DNA of 64,000 bases from Dermatophagoides farinae (GCF_024713945.1 NC_134681.1:1984001-2048000); one strand, 5' to 3'. Counted from the stretch's first letter, positions 42,192 to 56,189 are shown. Translations and numbers: made by a program. The notes: generated by a model not told the origin, from the sequence alone.

Positions 42192-45100
42192 CTGAAACTC
42201 AGCAGAACAGAAAAAAAAATTCAATTTCAAATATGAAATAATTTACATATATATATATATATTCAACATTTGCCAATCGTTTTTTGTTGTTGTTGTTGTT
42301 GTTGTTGTTGGTTTGTTTTCCATTGTTTTTTGTTCTTCATAAAACAACTTGATTTACATTTTATAATAATCATCATCATTATATCAATACCACATCGATT
42401 GATTGATCCATCATTAGCCAGATTATTATTATCATTATTATCATTATGATTATTACCAATATGATCGACAATTGTTTGTTTTTCTACACAAAACAAAAAA
42501 AAAAATTCAAATTGCCATGTTATGTTATTTATAATCCATCAGTTATTATTATCATTATCATCATCATCATAATTATGGGCGATAATAGCCCTAATAATAG
42601 TGATGACGACGACGATGATGATGATAATAATGATTGGTCTGTTGTGGTTATTTGTTTGTTTGTTTTTCTGGTTTTTTTTTCCAAAAATTACAAATTTTAG
42701 TTCCTGAATATTTTTTTATTCATTTTTCTTGTTGTTGACCACCTAGTCTGTTGTTGTTTTTGTTTTTTGTTGTTTCTTCAAATCCATAATTTATCTCATT
42801 ACTACCATGATGATGATGATGATGATGGAAATGAAAAGAATTTCGGCTGGATAATCCAAATTGGATTAATTAGATTTTAGATTCAGATCCAAGCAAAAGG
42901 AAAAAAAATTTAAAATTTAAAAAAATCTAATAAATTACCACACACACACACACGCCAAATTATCATCATGAGCAACAACAACAAAGGCATGTGTGTGATT
43001 TTCTGTTTTTTTTTTTTGAAATAAAATGGAAAATCCATATACCAATGCCCAACCCAAACAATATATCGTTTGTTTGTAATTTATTCAATATTTTCATCAT
43101 CATAATAATGATGTCTATGACGATAATTGATCGAAAAAAAAACAAATCGAAACGAATCGATTGTTAACATGAACAGAAAAAAAAATTTTTTATGAAAAAG
43201 AATCGGCCAACAAAACCACATCTTTGGTTTTTTTTTTTGGTGGTGGTCGAAAATAAAACTGGCCAGATTATATAATGAATGAATCGATCGATGATGATGA
43301 TGATTCTCAACCTGACCTACCTGTATTGTTGTTGTTGTTGTTGTTGTCGGAAATATTTTTGTTATTATACAAAAAAAAAAATTTTCTTTTCATTGGTTTT
43401 CTTTCTTTTTCTTTCTACCAAAAGTCGATAATAATGTTACCACCAACCACAAATAAACGTGCAGCATTTCTCACTCTCTCTCTCTCTCTCTTCACTTTGT
43501 TTTTGTGGTGCTGATGATTGTGAAATTGTAATTACACGCCAATTTTCATCTCATTATCCAATTCGTTCCTTTTTTCAATTCAATTCGTTTGTTTTTTTTC
43601 ATGCGCGCGTCTTACTTTTTGTTTCTTCTTGCAATTTGTTTCATGGTTTCGATCAAAAAAAAAAAAAAAAAAAAAAAAACAATTCTCCCCTTTGCCCCCA
43701 CCCCAATGGATGATGATCTCGATTTGTTCATGTGAGAGAAAGAGAGAAAATTTTTTTTTTGTCTATTAAGTATATCGATGATTTATGTGATTAATGATGA
43801 TATATACATACACACAGGCCATTTCTACTTTTTTTTGAAATAGAAATTGTACCGTCCTTATCGATTATCAAGCGGATAATAATGGCCAATCTTTTTTTTT
43901 TTGTTTGTTTCTTTTCATCCTCCTCGATCACTACCACCACCATGACCACCACCCACCCAGCTATTTTTTTTTTTTTTTTTTTTTGATTATAATCACGATT
44001 ATTCGATACATCTTTTTTTTGATGAATGAAAAAAAAGAGATTGGAAATTAGAAAAGAAAATCTTTGTTTTATGATTGAATGATGATGATGATGATGATGA
44101 TCACTATTGATGTAATGACTAAATCTAGTGTTGAAAATCAGGTTTTTGTTTTTTTTTTGTTTCGTTTTGAATTTGATTAAACGCACACACACACACACAC
44201 AGTCATATTTGTAAATCTTGTATTATGGTAAATTTTTTTTCCAAAAAAATTAATCTAATTGATTGAAAACCACACAAAAAACATAGCAGCTGATCCAGAT
44301 ATAGACATATGTATTGTAGAAATCACCTAATCTCGACCAAAGGGCAATTTGTCAAGTTTTTATCTGGAATGAAAACCCCCCAAAAAAAAATCGAAATTTG
44401 TCGGCTTGAAATGAAAATATTTACAGAATTTTTTTTTTTTTTTTGGTTTTTGTTTTCTGATTCTTTCATTCAGTTTTTTTTCAAAAACAACAACAACAAA
44501 AACAACAAACTCACGAAATAAAAAAAAAACACCCTTGTTCACGATCTTTATTTTCGTACTTTTTGGTGTATGTGTCTGAGTTGAGTGTGTATTGGATCAA
44601 TAATTAGCAAAAAAATAATAATTTTTAACAAGTCAAGTTAATACACAAAAAATCAAGGTGAGCCGTGTTGAAAAAGCAAAAAAAAAAAATTCACTTGATG
44701 AAACAAACAAGCTAAAAAGCGAGCTGGAAACAGAAAAACAAATCCAATCCATCGATCGCAACTTATTAACACGATTCTAATTTCTCTTCAACATTTATTA
44801 CGATGTGAAGATGATGATGTGTGGCTGGTGGCTGAAAATTTTTTCTTTCTTGCTTCACCATTTCATCATCATCATCATTATCGTCGTTGATCGGCTAATA
44901 ATCAATGACCATTTTCACCCAACAAATAAAGAAAAAAAAATCAAAAAAAGCACCCATAACCATTTGTTTTTTTTTCAAAAATAGGAAACAAAACTATCTT
45001 CCGGTTTTGTTTTGTCGACGTTTTTTGTTGTTGTTGTTGTTTAAAATTAATTCATTCATTCACTGAGCTTATTTAGTCTTTCTAGATTGATTGATGTGAT

Positions 45101-46559
45101 GTGAATTGAATTGGAAGGAGAGAGAGAGAGAAAAAAAAATTCAATTCACTTCAATTCAATTCAATTCAATTGATGACTTAATCATCATCATCATCATTAT
45201 TATCATTATAATCCCAAAAAAAACGAATGAATGAATGAATTAAATTCTCTAATAATAAACGATGACCATAGATATAATTAGATCATCATCATCATCATCA
45301 TCATCATTATTCGAGGTTCATTCAACCAAGAAGAAGAAGAAGAAGAAACAGAAAAAAATGAATTTGATTGACAATGGCAAACACACACACACACAGACAG
45401 AAAAACAAAACGAAAAATCCACTTCATTGTCAATATCTCTATTCTAGTTGCTGTTGTTGTCCCTATAATAATAATAATATTAAAATGTGAAAACAAAACA
45501 AAACAAAACAAAAACATCATCAACATTTGTTATAACCAGTTTTTCACTCTCTTGCCACGCAAAACTTGCTGAAGCTGAGCAGTGCTGAACTGAGTTTCAA
45601 TTGGCCATTGTTTTTTTTTCTATATAATTATGAAAATGAAACAAAACATTGCCATCATTGTTTTGTCCAATCATCTTTTTTTTCTGTGTTTGTAATTTGA
45701 CACATTAGTCAGTGTCTGTGTGTGTGTGTGTGTGGGTAATTTGTCATAATTTAAAAAAAAACGGTAAAATAATAATAATTTAACGCGTGTTTGTAAGCCA
45801 CACACACACACGCACAAACAAACGTGTAATCAATCATATATCGATATCATTTAAATCCCAGAAAAAAATTTTCGCAGAGAATTTGATGAATTTGTCTGCA
45901 AAATAAAATAAAAAAAAATACTCAGGCAGACAATTATAGATGAATCGATTGAGATAAAGTTTCGATATATATTGACTATTAAATTGTAGACCACCATTGG
46001 TGGTCATATTTACCACTATTGCCACCAACACACTCAATTTGACTTTTTTTTTGTTATTGTTATTGTTGTTGTTGTTGTCTGTATTGTCTGTATTGTCTGT
46101 CACACAATCAAATAAAGAGAATTGACATTTTATGTTATATCAAAGGTTTGTGTGTGTGTGTCGGATTGAAGGGCAACAACAACAACAACAACAACAACTA
46201 TAGTTCCAATAAAAACATGGAAATTGGCTACTTTTTGTTTTCTTATTCATTCAACTGAATATATAAATATAACTAACTGTGTAATTGTTATATTGTTGGT
46301 TAGATATTTCATAGGAATCCATAGAAACATACGCATGTGTTTACATACAGACACATTTCAATTTGTAATTTTATAATTCTAATTTTTTGTTTTGTTTTGT
46401 TTTTTGTTTTTTTTTCTCTCTCTTTTTCTATGTATTTGATTTTTTCCATTTGATATGCTTGGATTTGTTTGGAATTTTTATTTTGAATTTCAAATTCAAA
46501 TAACAACGACGACGACGACAACGACAACGATTCTGTATAATCAAACAAATTGCAAATAG

Positions 46560-46691
46560 CAACAATCGGCAGCCAGACGTGCAGGAACATCATGCGCCAA
46601 TTGTAAAACAACAACAACGACATTATGGCGCCGTAATCATAGTGGTGAACCCGTATGTAATGCATGTGGACTTTATTATAAACTACATAAC
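46560..46691 (+). CDS. grn: GATA factor exon encoding the C-terminal zinc finger
   Basis: This 132-bp exon is 44 codons, phase 0 at both ends, reading [11 protein letters not shown] then a C-X2-C-X17-C-X2-C finger at 46593-46667 ([15 protein letters not shown]...PVCNAC) and GLYYKLHN. The family knowledge: the C-finger plus the following basic tail binds the (A/T)GATA(A/G) core. It is near-identical to the GATA1/2/3/grain C-finger. The donor AAC|GTAAGTG is strong; the acceptor (GCAAATAG) lacks a good polypyrimidine tract. Compared with vertebrate RRL-SAARR, this gene has two extra Gln at the junction (RRL-QQ-SAARR). Exon borders match the classical GATA2/3 gene structure as I know it. Confidence 0.96.
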
Positions 46692-46785
46692 GTAAGTGTC
46701 TATTTTTCTTTTTCTTATTCTGGAATAATTTTTTTTTTGTAACAAAACAAAAAAAGAAAAAAAAAAGATTTTTGAAATTGGATAG

Positions 46786-46786
<1 letters not shown>

Positions 46787-46827
<41 letters not shown>
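46787..46827. repeat. (CA)n microsatellite, 41 bp
   Basis: Begins 96 bp downstream of the C-finger exon donor, in GATA intron 3. Confidence 0.97.
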
Positions 46828-46828
<1 letters not shown>

Positions 46829-48745
46829 ATTACAACATATTATTGATGCACATAGAATCGTATTTTTTGTGGTTTCGTAGTTTTTTTTTGATTTTGTCTG
46901 TATTTTTGATCTGATTCACAGATCTGATCTGGTTTCTCAATCGGTTCTGGCTACACACACACACACACACGCACAATTTAAAGGCATTTACGAGTGGTTT
47001 GTCAAAAACGAAAAAAAATTGCATTTGGCAGCAATAAATCGTCTCGCCCGTGCATATAACACCAAACACACCACATGTCCAATTGTTGTTGTTGTAAACC
47101 ACACACAAACACACTGGGCTAACCAGAAATTTTTGTTTTCTAGATTAAACATTTTTTCTTTCTTCTTGTCGTGAATCCATGATATTGATCATTTTTATAT
47201 TTTTGACCAGAATTTTTTTTCCACCACACACAATTGTGATATGAATCTTTTTCATTTCTTTAATTTTTTTTTTTTTTTTTTGGATTGTTTTCAATGTTCA
47301 ATCAATGATCCAACGATAATATTGATGTTGGTGATTTATATGATTTTTTTTTTGGATTTAAAAAAAAAAATTTCAATTTCAACACTGGAAACCATGTGTA
47401 CAAGAATATTCTAGTGTATGAAGCCAAAAAGTATGAAAATGAAATGCAAAAAAAAAAATTTCAATTAATTTAATTGAATTTTTTTTTCTTTGTTGGTTCG
47501 CTGACGCCCATGTTTTTTCTTGGTCAAAGAAAAAAAACAATCTCTCACTATCTATCTATCTCTTTTTGCAAACGAGAATAAAATTATTGTGTCCGAATTC
47601 CGTTCGTGTGTGTGTATCATTTCATTCGATATTTTGTTATTTAAATTGTCAAAAAATTTCATGACCTGACGAGACAGATTCAACTATGACGAAGACGACG
47701 ACAACAATGACGACGACGATGATTTCAAAATTATTGTCGTCATCATCATCATCATCGTCGTCGTCATCATGGTCGTCGTCGTCGTGGTCGTCGTGGACCT
47801 AGAACTAGTCTAGACCATGTGACTTTTTTTGTTTGACTTTTCAAAATGTCATTGGTCATTCTCAACACTACTCTCGTTTGGTCTAGTTTGATTTTTAGAA
47901 ATTTTTTTTTGTTTTGTTTTAATTTTTCTTTCTCTCTCTTTCTCCTTCTCTTTTTTGTTTGTATACGGGTACACAAGAAGCAATTAGTTAATCTTACGGT
48001 TGATAAAGTCTGACTAGTCTGACTGTCCATGTTTGGTTTTGGTTGATTGTTTTTTTTTTTTTTGGTCCAGTGTTATTTCTATGTTGATGAATCCTTTGTG
48101 TCTTGTTTCTCACTATCTCTCGGTGTGTGTGTGTATGACCAGATAACAGAAAAAAAAATGTTGTAAAAGTACATAATCAGATACAACGGGAGGTCTTGTT
48201 CTCGTGGTGTTTTTTTTCATGTAATAATAATCATCTGCATAGGAGACAAGCAAAAAAAAAAAAAAAAATTACTTTTCTGATCTAGTTTTCAAGAGAAGAA
48301 ATTTTTGGAATTTTTTTTCCCGCAAACATTCAAAACATTCCATTCCAGAATCATTTCTTTTTTTTGTGCACACTAGTATAATTAATTAACTCAATGAGAG
48401 AGAGATAGAGAAAAAAAATTACAATAAATAAATAGGTGGCGCTCGTGTTACATGCACACGCCCATTCATATAATAATATTTTTGTTTTTTTTTTTCAAAA
48501 CAAACAAACAAACAAAAATTTCAATTTGAATGGCCTAAATTTTGTGAAAAAAATAACATTTCTTTATTCATTCTCAATTGTGTGGTACACACACACAATA
48601 AGGATCATATGTTTGTTTGTTTGTTTGTTTTTCTTTTATTGAAAAATTTCATTGTCGTGTACACAAAAAAAAAACGCACACACGGACATTTTGTATCATT
48701 TAGAAATAATGTAATAAAAAAAAGTCAAAATTAACTTGAAAAGGG

Positions 48746-48776
<31 letters not shown>

Positions 48777-51700
48777 ATACAAAGACACAGTAATCAGCTT
48801 TTTTACCCATGAAATAGGAGTTGGTTGTTTTCCGAGTTTCATGTTTTTTTTTTTTGTTGAGTGTTGTTTCAATTCAACTTTCTATATCAATCACATATGT
48901 ATATTCAATTGACTTGACAAAAAATGACAATAAATGGAATCATTATTATTGAATAATTGTAAGATTTGAATGAATGAATGAAAAGTGTCTTTTTTTCATG
49001 CTTTTTTTTCTCTTCCAATCAATCAATCAATCAATCATTGAATTATTATCATTATTATTATTATTCACCAATTGTTATTCACCTTTAATGATTACGACAA
49101 AGAAATGAAAATAAAAGTCAAACGAGAAATAAATAAGAGAAAAAAAGAAGTAAAAATGGAAAATCACAATAGCCATCTCTCTCTCTCTCTCTCTGTCTTT
49201 CGCTAAATAAAAAAAACAGTAAAAAATTATTGGTTTCACATAAAAATTTTATATTCATTTAGCCATTTGAATTGATTTTCTTGTCTTTCTCTTTGTCTGT
49301 CTGACTATAAATGTTCCAATTGGATCGACTATGAAATGAATAATATAAGGAAAGAAAAATACAACGAAATGGAAATTTGATCAGTACATTGCATAGAAAA
49401 AAATAACCAAAATGGACTTGAACACACACACACACACACACAAGATGTTCGTGCTTGTTTATCACAAAAGATGTCAAAGGTCAATGATAAGCATAATGCT
49501 TATTATTTGTTTAGATTTCACATAGTTCCTGATTCTATTGAATCATTTTGATATATATAATGATTATGATTCGCGTGTAACCAAAAACACAAAACAAAAC
49601 AAAACAAAACAAGACATGAAATAACTAAAAATTATCAAAATTCTCTCTCTCTCTCTCTCTCTTTACTTGTTTGATTGATCATCATCATCATCATTATAAA
49701 TTGGAGAAAATTCGAAATTTGAAACAACCACAAAAACAACAAATCATTGCAAATTGTAATTGTAGAATATAAATGAAAGAATGGTTCATTCATTTAGTTG
49801 AAAAAAAAAAAATTATCATCATCATTATATTACTACACCGTTTTTTAATGACCTTCGGTCAAAGGTCATGTTATAATAATAAAGACAACAACAATATCGC
49901 ATTGAATAAATGAATGAATGAAGGAATTGTTTCAAAGAAAAATTTTTTCTTTCTCTTTTTCCATTTCTTTTGGCTTTCTTATCTATTATGGACGTAGTCG
50001 TATTCACAACAACCGGTCAACCATTTCATTTCATTTCAATTCATTCATTCATGGATTATATGGATTGTCATTTGTCGTCGTTGTCGTTGTTGTTGTTGTT
50101 GTTGTCGTTATTCACAGACCAATGATTCTTTTGCCATTTTGTTTTTGGATTGTTTTTGTTTCAATTTTTTTTTTCATTTCTTTTTCTTTAAACATTTTGT
50201 TTTGTTTAAGTTTAATTTTTTTTTAGAAATTTTTCTATCTCTCTCTCTCACTCACTCTTGTGTTTGGATATTTGCGTCGAGAATTGTTGTCGCCATTATC
50301 GACAAACATACACCAACTATTCGACGTCTTAAAGTGTGTTTGAATGTGTGTGTGTGTCTGGACAAAACGTCGCCTTGTCCGACTTATCCATAAGGATCAT
50401 GATCATCATCGTTTGTTTGTTTTTATATTTTTAAGAATGAATTCTGTGATTTAATGAATGAATGAATCAAAAATGAAGCCGTCATTACAATGTTTTCAAT
50501 GATTTCGATATTTGAATACAAATTCAATCAAACAGAAATGATGACGATGACAATGATGTTTTGTTTCATTTTAGATTGATTTATGTTTTCAAACAAAAGA
50601 ATTGATGACATTTTTTTTACAATTCACAAGAAAATTACGCATGCGTGTATTATTTTTATAATATTATTTTAGGGGGGGGGGGGAAATTTCAGCATTCAAA
50701 GTAGAAAAAAAACACATTATATATCATATAATAATGATGGTGATGAGTGAAACAAGAACAATTTTCTTTGAATTCTTCATTTTTGTTACTTTTTTTTACT
50801 CGAAAAAAATGATCATTATTCTTTTTTTCTGATGATGATGATCATTGACCGTTTTTGTCTGTGTGTCGGTCATTATCATCATTTTTTTCCTCTCTCTCTC
50901 TTTCACCAAGGGTGTTAATGATCATCACTATCATCATCATTATTTATTCATTGATTGTTTCGTTTTCATTTCGTGTCATCATCATCATCATCATCAATAG
51001 ATTGAATGAATTGAATTGAACATTTGGCCATTGACCACGACGACGACTACGATGATGATGGTTTGTGGTTTTTTTTCTTCTTCTTCTGTCTAAAATCCTG
51101 ACCATCATTCTCCATTCATCTTCACAAATATTTGGTCGGCATTTTTTTCTGGTAAACGAGAAAAAAATATCCGTGTTTTGAACGGAAATTTTTAGATTTT
51201 CAAATCGATTTCCATTTTGTTTTGTCTGATTGTTGTTGATAAAAAAAAACACATCACATCATTTTTGTCATATTTTCATCATCATCTTGCGACGCCAAAA
51301 AGTCGTATATATTCAGCACAATTCGCGTGTAACATTTTTTTTTTTTTTGGATAACAGACAAAAAAATATGGATTTCGTCCACAGTCAACAATCCGTGTAT
51401 CGAATGTCGGATCAGTTTTTTTGTTTGTTTGTTTTTTTGGATGGTCGATATTAAATATGATGATGATGATGATAGGAAAAGGTCAAAGTTTAAACCATAA
51501 AAAAAAGTTTAAAAAATGTCTTCATCAACATCATGAGATGAAGAGAGACAAAATTGACAATGTAACGATGTTTTAATTGGTTGTTTATCTTGTCATCATC
51601 ATCATCATCATCATCGGAATTGAATTTCGTCTTTTCTCCATTTAGTTTTTTTTTGTTTGTTTAGTTTCATTATTTCCAGGTTTCAAATTACTTTCTTTAG

Positions 51701-52459
51701 ACCAAATTTTTTTCTCTTTTTTTTCTTGATTATCGATATAGTTAATCTTAATGACAAAATCTCATTTTTTTCCACTCAGTTAGTCAAACAGAAGTAGTCA
51801 TAGTCGTAGTAGTAGTCGACAAATGATTGAATGAATGAATGAAAAACAATAAAAGTTTCAAATTACTAAATCATCATTGCGCTGAAATTTGAATTTTTTG
51901 TTGTTGTCGTTGTTGCAAGGGTACACGCGAATAGTTTGCGTGTGTGTGTGTGTGGGTGTGTGGTTATATGGATTTGAAACGTTATTTTTTTGTGGACAAA
52001 AAAAAAATCAAGTAAAAAAACTGATTACGTAAAAAAAATGTCGAGTCAAAATAAAGGAAATGGAGAAATGTCATGCAAAAATAAACTCTTCGTTTTTTGT
52101 TGTTGTTGTTGTTGTTGACATTTTTGTTTCTCGCTAGTTTCTCTCTCTCTCTCTCTCTCTAAAAAAATTTTCCATTCCATTATCGATAATCCGATCGAAG
52201 GGGGTCAAATTCAAATGAAAATTATGTCATCTAAGCAATGTGTTTTGACACATTTTTTCTGCAAAAGGTTGAAGGTCAAAGTACTTGTGTGTGTATGTTT
52301 GTATTTCAAAAAAAATCCGGAAAAAATAAAATGAAATTTATTTTCATCTCATTTGATCATCATCATCATAATCACAACGAAATATAACTAACCAAAAAAA
52401 AAAAAAACATTTCAAAACAATTTTTTTTTTCATCTTTCACTCACTATCTGTTTAAGGAA

Positions 52460-52496
<37 letters not shown>

Positions 52497-53875
52497 CAGG
52501 TTAAAATTTATATTGACCATAATACTTTAATGTTACACAGGTGAACATAGAGTGAAAGACGAATCGATCTTTATCGTTTTTTTGTGCATCATCATCATCA
52601 TCAAATAAGGTGCCATAATTTATTTGTAGTAAACATTTAATTAGTTATTACAGTATATATGGCGTGTGTTTGTGTGTTTGTTGGTGTTGTTTGTGTTCGA
52701 GTGTGTGTGTGTGTGTGTGTAGAATGTTAAATTTATTAACACTATTATTTCTTCCTATCTTCAATGTTTTTTTTCTGAACAAACAAATAAATCAAATCAA
52801 ACTATCCAAAAAAAACAACATCCATCCTTCCATCCATACGCTTGTTCATCAGAAAAAAAATGTTATTTTGTATCAAAAAGAAACACACAGTACATGTGAT
52901 AAAAACTTTTCTTATTGATTTATTCCCGAGAAAATTTCTCCCGGATTTTTCTTTTAAAACTTTCATTGTGTGCGTGTGTGTGTTTTTAAAAACAACAACA
53001 ACAACAATGAAAACAGATTCATTTTTGTTTTTGTTTTTCTCATTTGTAACAAGAATCATTTAAATGAGATATATATGAATATGAACATGAAAAAAAGGTG
53101 TGAAACCTAACACATTAGATTCTCGGGTTTTTTTTTCTTTTTGCTACAGGATTCTCATCGGCTTTCATTCATGTTTATCATCATTTATTCTGTTTGATGT
53201 TCTTTTTTTTTCATTTGGTGAAAGCAAGCAACTTGTTGGGCTTGTACTACACACACACACACACGCACAGAGAGAGAAATTGATTAATTATTAAAACACA
53301 AAATGATGATCGTTGTTCATTTATTGGCATTTTTTGTTGGTGTTGGTGGTGGTGGTTGTTAGTTGTAAATTGGAAATGATTTTCTTGATTACATTCTTCA
53401 CTGATGTTGCTATTGTTTTTTTTGTTCTCATTCACATTCCATCTCATTATTGAAATTTTTTTTTTCAATCAACCATAGCTAACCATAGTAACTATAATTT
53501 ATCGTTAAGCTAGTTAAATGAATGTGAATGGTGGCCATCAATAAATTCATAATCATCATTTTTTTTTTGATGGTGTAAAAATTCCATTGTTTTTTTCATT
53601 TTACATAATTATTTATATGAACAAGAGAGAAAAAAAAACTACCAATGAACCTGATTGAATGTAGCCAGGCAAGAAAAAATTTGAAAACCAACAAACCAAC
53701 AGACTAGCAACACAGACAGACACACACACACACACACAGAGCACGTGTGCTTGATAGTAGATCCAGGGGCTGAAATAAATTTGAAAATTTTTAAATTTAA
53801 AGAGAAATTTTTTTTTTTTTTTTTTGAAATCAAAAACATGAAATTTGATTCAATTCAGGGAATTTCAGGGTTTTT

Positions 53876-53878
<3 letters not shown>

Positions 53879-53947
<69 letters not shown>
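53879..53947. repeat. (TC)n microsatellite, 69 bp
   Basis: A long polypyrimidine dinucleotide run in GATA intron 3, on the transcribed gene's sense strand. Confidence 0.98.
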
Positions 53948-53949
<2 letters not shown>

Positions 53950-56189
53950 TTTTCATTGATCAACCCGATTTCAAAAAAAAAACAATCAAATAACATCGAC
54001 ATATAATAATGATGATGATAATCGCAAAACAAAACGATATAACAAGATTAAGCCCGGTTTCACACACACACACACACACAGTATATGTGTGTGTGGCTGA
54101 CATTTACACATTGATCTTATCACATCACCATCAGAGTCTATTCTTTTTTTTTCTTGTCTGTGATTTAATCACCAAAATAAAAAGTACGAAAATATCTTGA
54201 TCTCGAAACTTCTTTTTTTTTCATTGTTTGATTCAGCTAATTCTGGGTTGTGGTTGTGGTTGTGGATGTTGTTGTGGTGGTGGTGGTCTTGTTTGCTACC
54301 GTATAACGATGATTATTCTTATCTGTCAATCAATAATAATTTGATTGCCATCAGATTTTGTTTTTGTTTTTGTTTTTGTTTTCGGAATCTTTTTTTTTGT
54401 GTGATTTTTGACCGACTTTTTGTTTCAACATTTATTGACAAGTGATTTTGGTGGCTAATTGTGCGTGTGAAACAATCATCCTGGTTTTTTTTTTGTTTTG
54501 GCGAAGAAATCTATTGTTTTAACACCACCACCACCAGCACCGTAACCACCACCACCACAAACATCAATGACGTTTGTCAATATGATTGACAGATTTTTTT
54601 TCTCTTCATTTTGATCATTTGATGTGCACACCAATTTTTTTTACTTCTCTTGATTCAATTATGATGGTAATAATTTGAAAAAATGATGTTTTTTTTTGTT
54701 TTGAAAAAAATTTCCTGGAAACAAATTTTTCGGAAAAATTCCCACCAAAAAAAAAAAATTTTTTTCAAATGAAAAAATTCATTATCTTAATTTCACACGA
54801 TTAACTTGATTGAAGGATTTAATTTTTGATTATTTAACATGAACCAGATTTTTTTTTCAAAATTTCTCAATTACATAATTAAAGAAAAAGAAACGTTAAA
54901 TTTTTTTTTTAATTTAGCTAATTTCCAGTGAATGGTTATTTTTTATCTTGTGAAAATTTTTTTTTTTTAAAGAAGAACGTGTTCCATGGAAAAAATAATA
55001 AAGCACGCATTCACAATTATGTCAATCTAAGTGATGTGTGTGTGTGTGTATGTAGTGAATCTGGAATCAATTTACCAATTTTTTTTTCACTCTAAAAAAG
55101 AAAAAAAATCCAAAGTCACAAGCCTGACGGGACGGGCTCACCAGAACTGTACACTGATATGACCCAGAAAAAGAATGAATAGATGAAAAATTTTCATGGA
55201 ACGGGAAACGAAAAAATAAATCTAATTAATTTTTCGTTGTTATTCTCGAAAGGTTTGGGGAAAAAAAAGTCGGTTTTTTATTCACTTGAATTTTTTTGTT
55301 TCTATTATCATTCAAACGATAAAGGAAAAAAAAATGTTCCAGAATCAGGAATTTCTGTTTGCTAATTGTATTGCATAATTATGATGAAATTATACACTCA
55401 TGTACATTTCGATAAAGGTGGTCGTCTTTTGTCTTTTATCTTCACATATATAAAGATGTGAAATTGAGAAGGAAATGAATTTTTTTTTGTTTGAATTTCT
55501 TATCTTTTGACATGAATTCCTAGATTGTGTCTGTTTTTTTTCCAAGTCTCACAACGAAATAGAAAGTTTCCGATAAAAAGTTTTTGAAAAAAACATTTAT
55601 GTTCAAACTCATTTGTCATCCAATGTGACGGATTTTTAAATTTTTTTTTTATTATTAAAAATGACCAATTTATGATGAAAAATGGTAAAACCAAATTATA
55701 ATTGTTGTATTTCTAATTTAAAAACAAACACACACAAATTTTCGTGATTTTTTTTCGAAAAAAAAAGAAAAATTTTCATATGCAAATTGTAGCATTCATT
55801 TGGATATTTATCAATATCGGATTGCGGAAATTTTTTCGTTTTTTTTTTCATTGGAACTCCATAGACACGATGGCTGATATTGCCCGAAGATTAGTTTTAT
55901 TTTTTTATTTTTTCGTTTCCACTGATGATGATTAAAACTGGAGCATCTTTTTTTCGGATTTAGCTGCGTGTGTGTGTGTGTGTGTGCAATGAATATTGAT
56001 GCGATAAATTTTCAAATTGGCTGTCCGTTCGGGTTTTCCCTTTTGAAATTTTATTTCATATCCATTATGATGATGGAAATAAGATATTTTTATCCATTTT
56101 TTCCACAGAAATATTTAAATTTAATCCGTTAATCTAATTCAATTTTTGATTTTTTCTTCTTCTTCTTCTAATAATTCACATAATAATAG

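Larger units (their letters stand above)
46692..56189 (+). other. GATA gene intron 3 (about 9.5 kb)
   Basis: A large intron between the C-finger and its basic tail. It holds (CA)n at 46787-46827, a (GAC)/(GTC) self-complementary segment at about 47688-47786, (TG)n at 52465-52495, a long (TC)n at 53879-53947 and a 12-G run at 50672-50683. Several DR1-like nuclear receptor half-site pairs lie at 49471-49483, 49856-49868 and 52266-52278. A unique, slightly GC-richer patch lies near 55105-55165. No nested coding gene is convincing on either strand. Confidence 0.85.

Noticed and set aside
46309-46830. 173-codon minus-strand frame across the C-finger exon
   Set aside because: It overlaps the conserved plus-strand zinc-finger exon in antisense. 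Its ends are translated (CA)n and T-runs, and no domain is recognisable.
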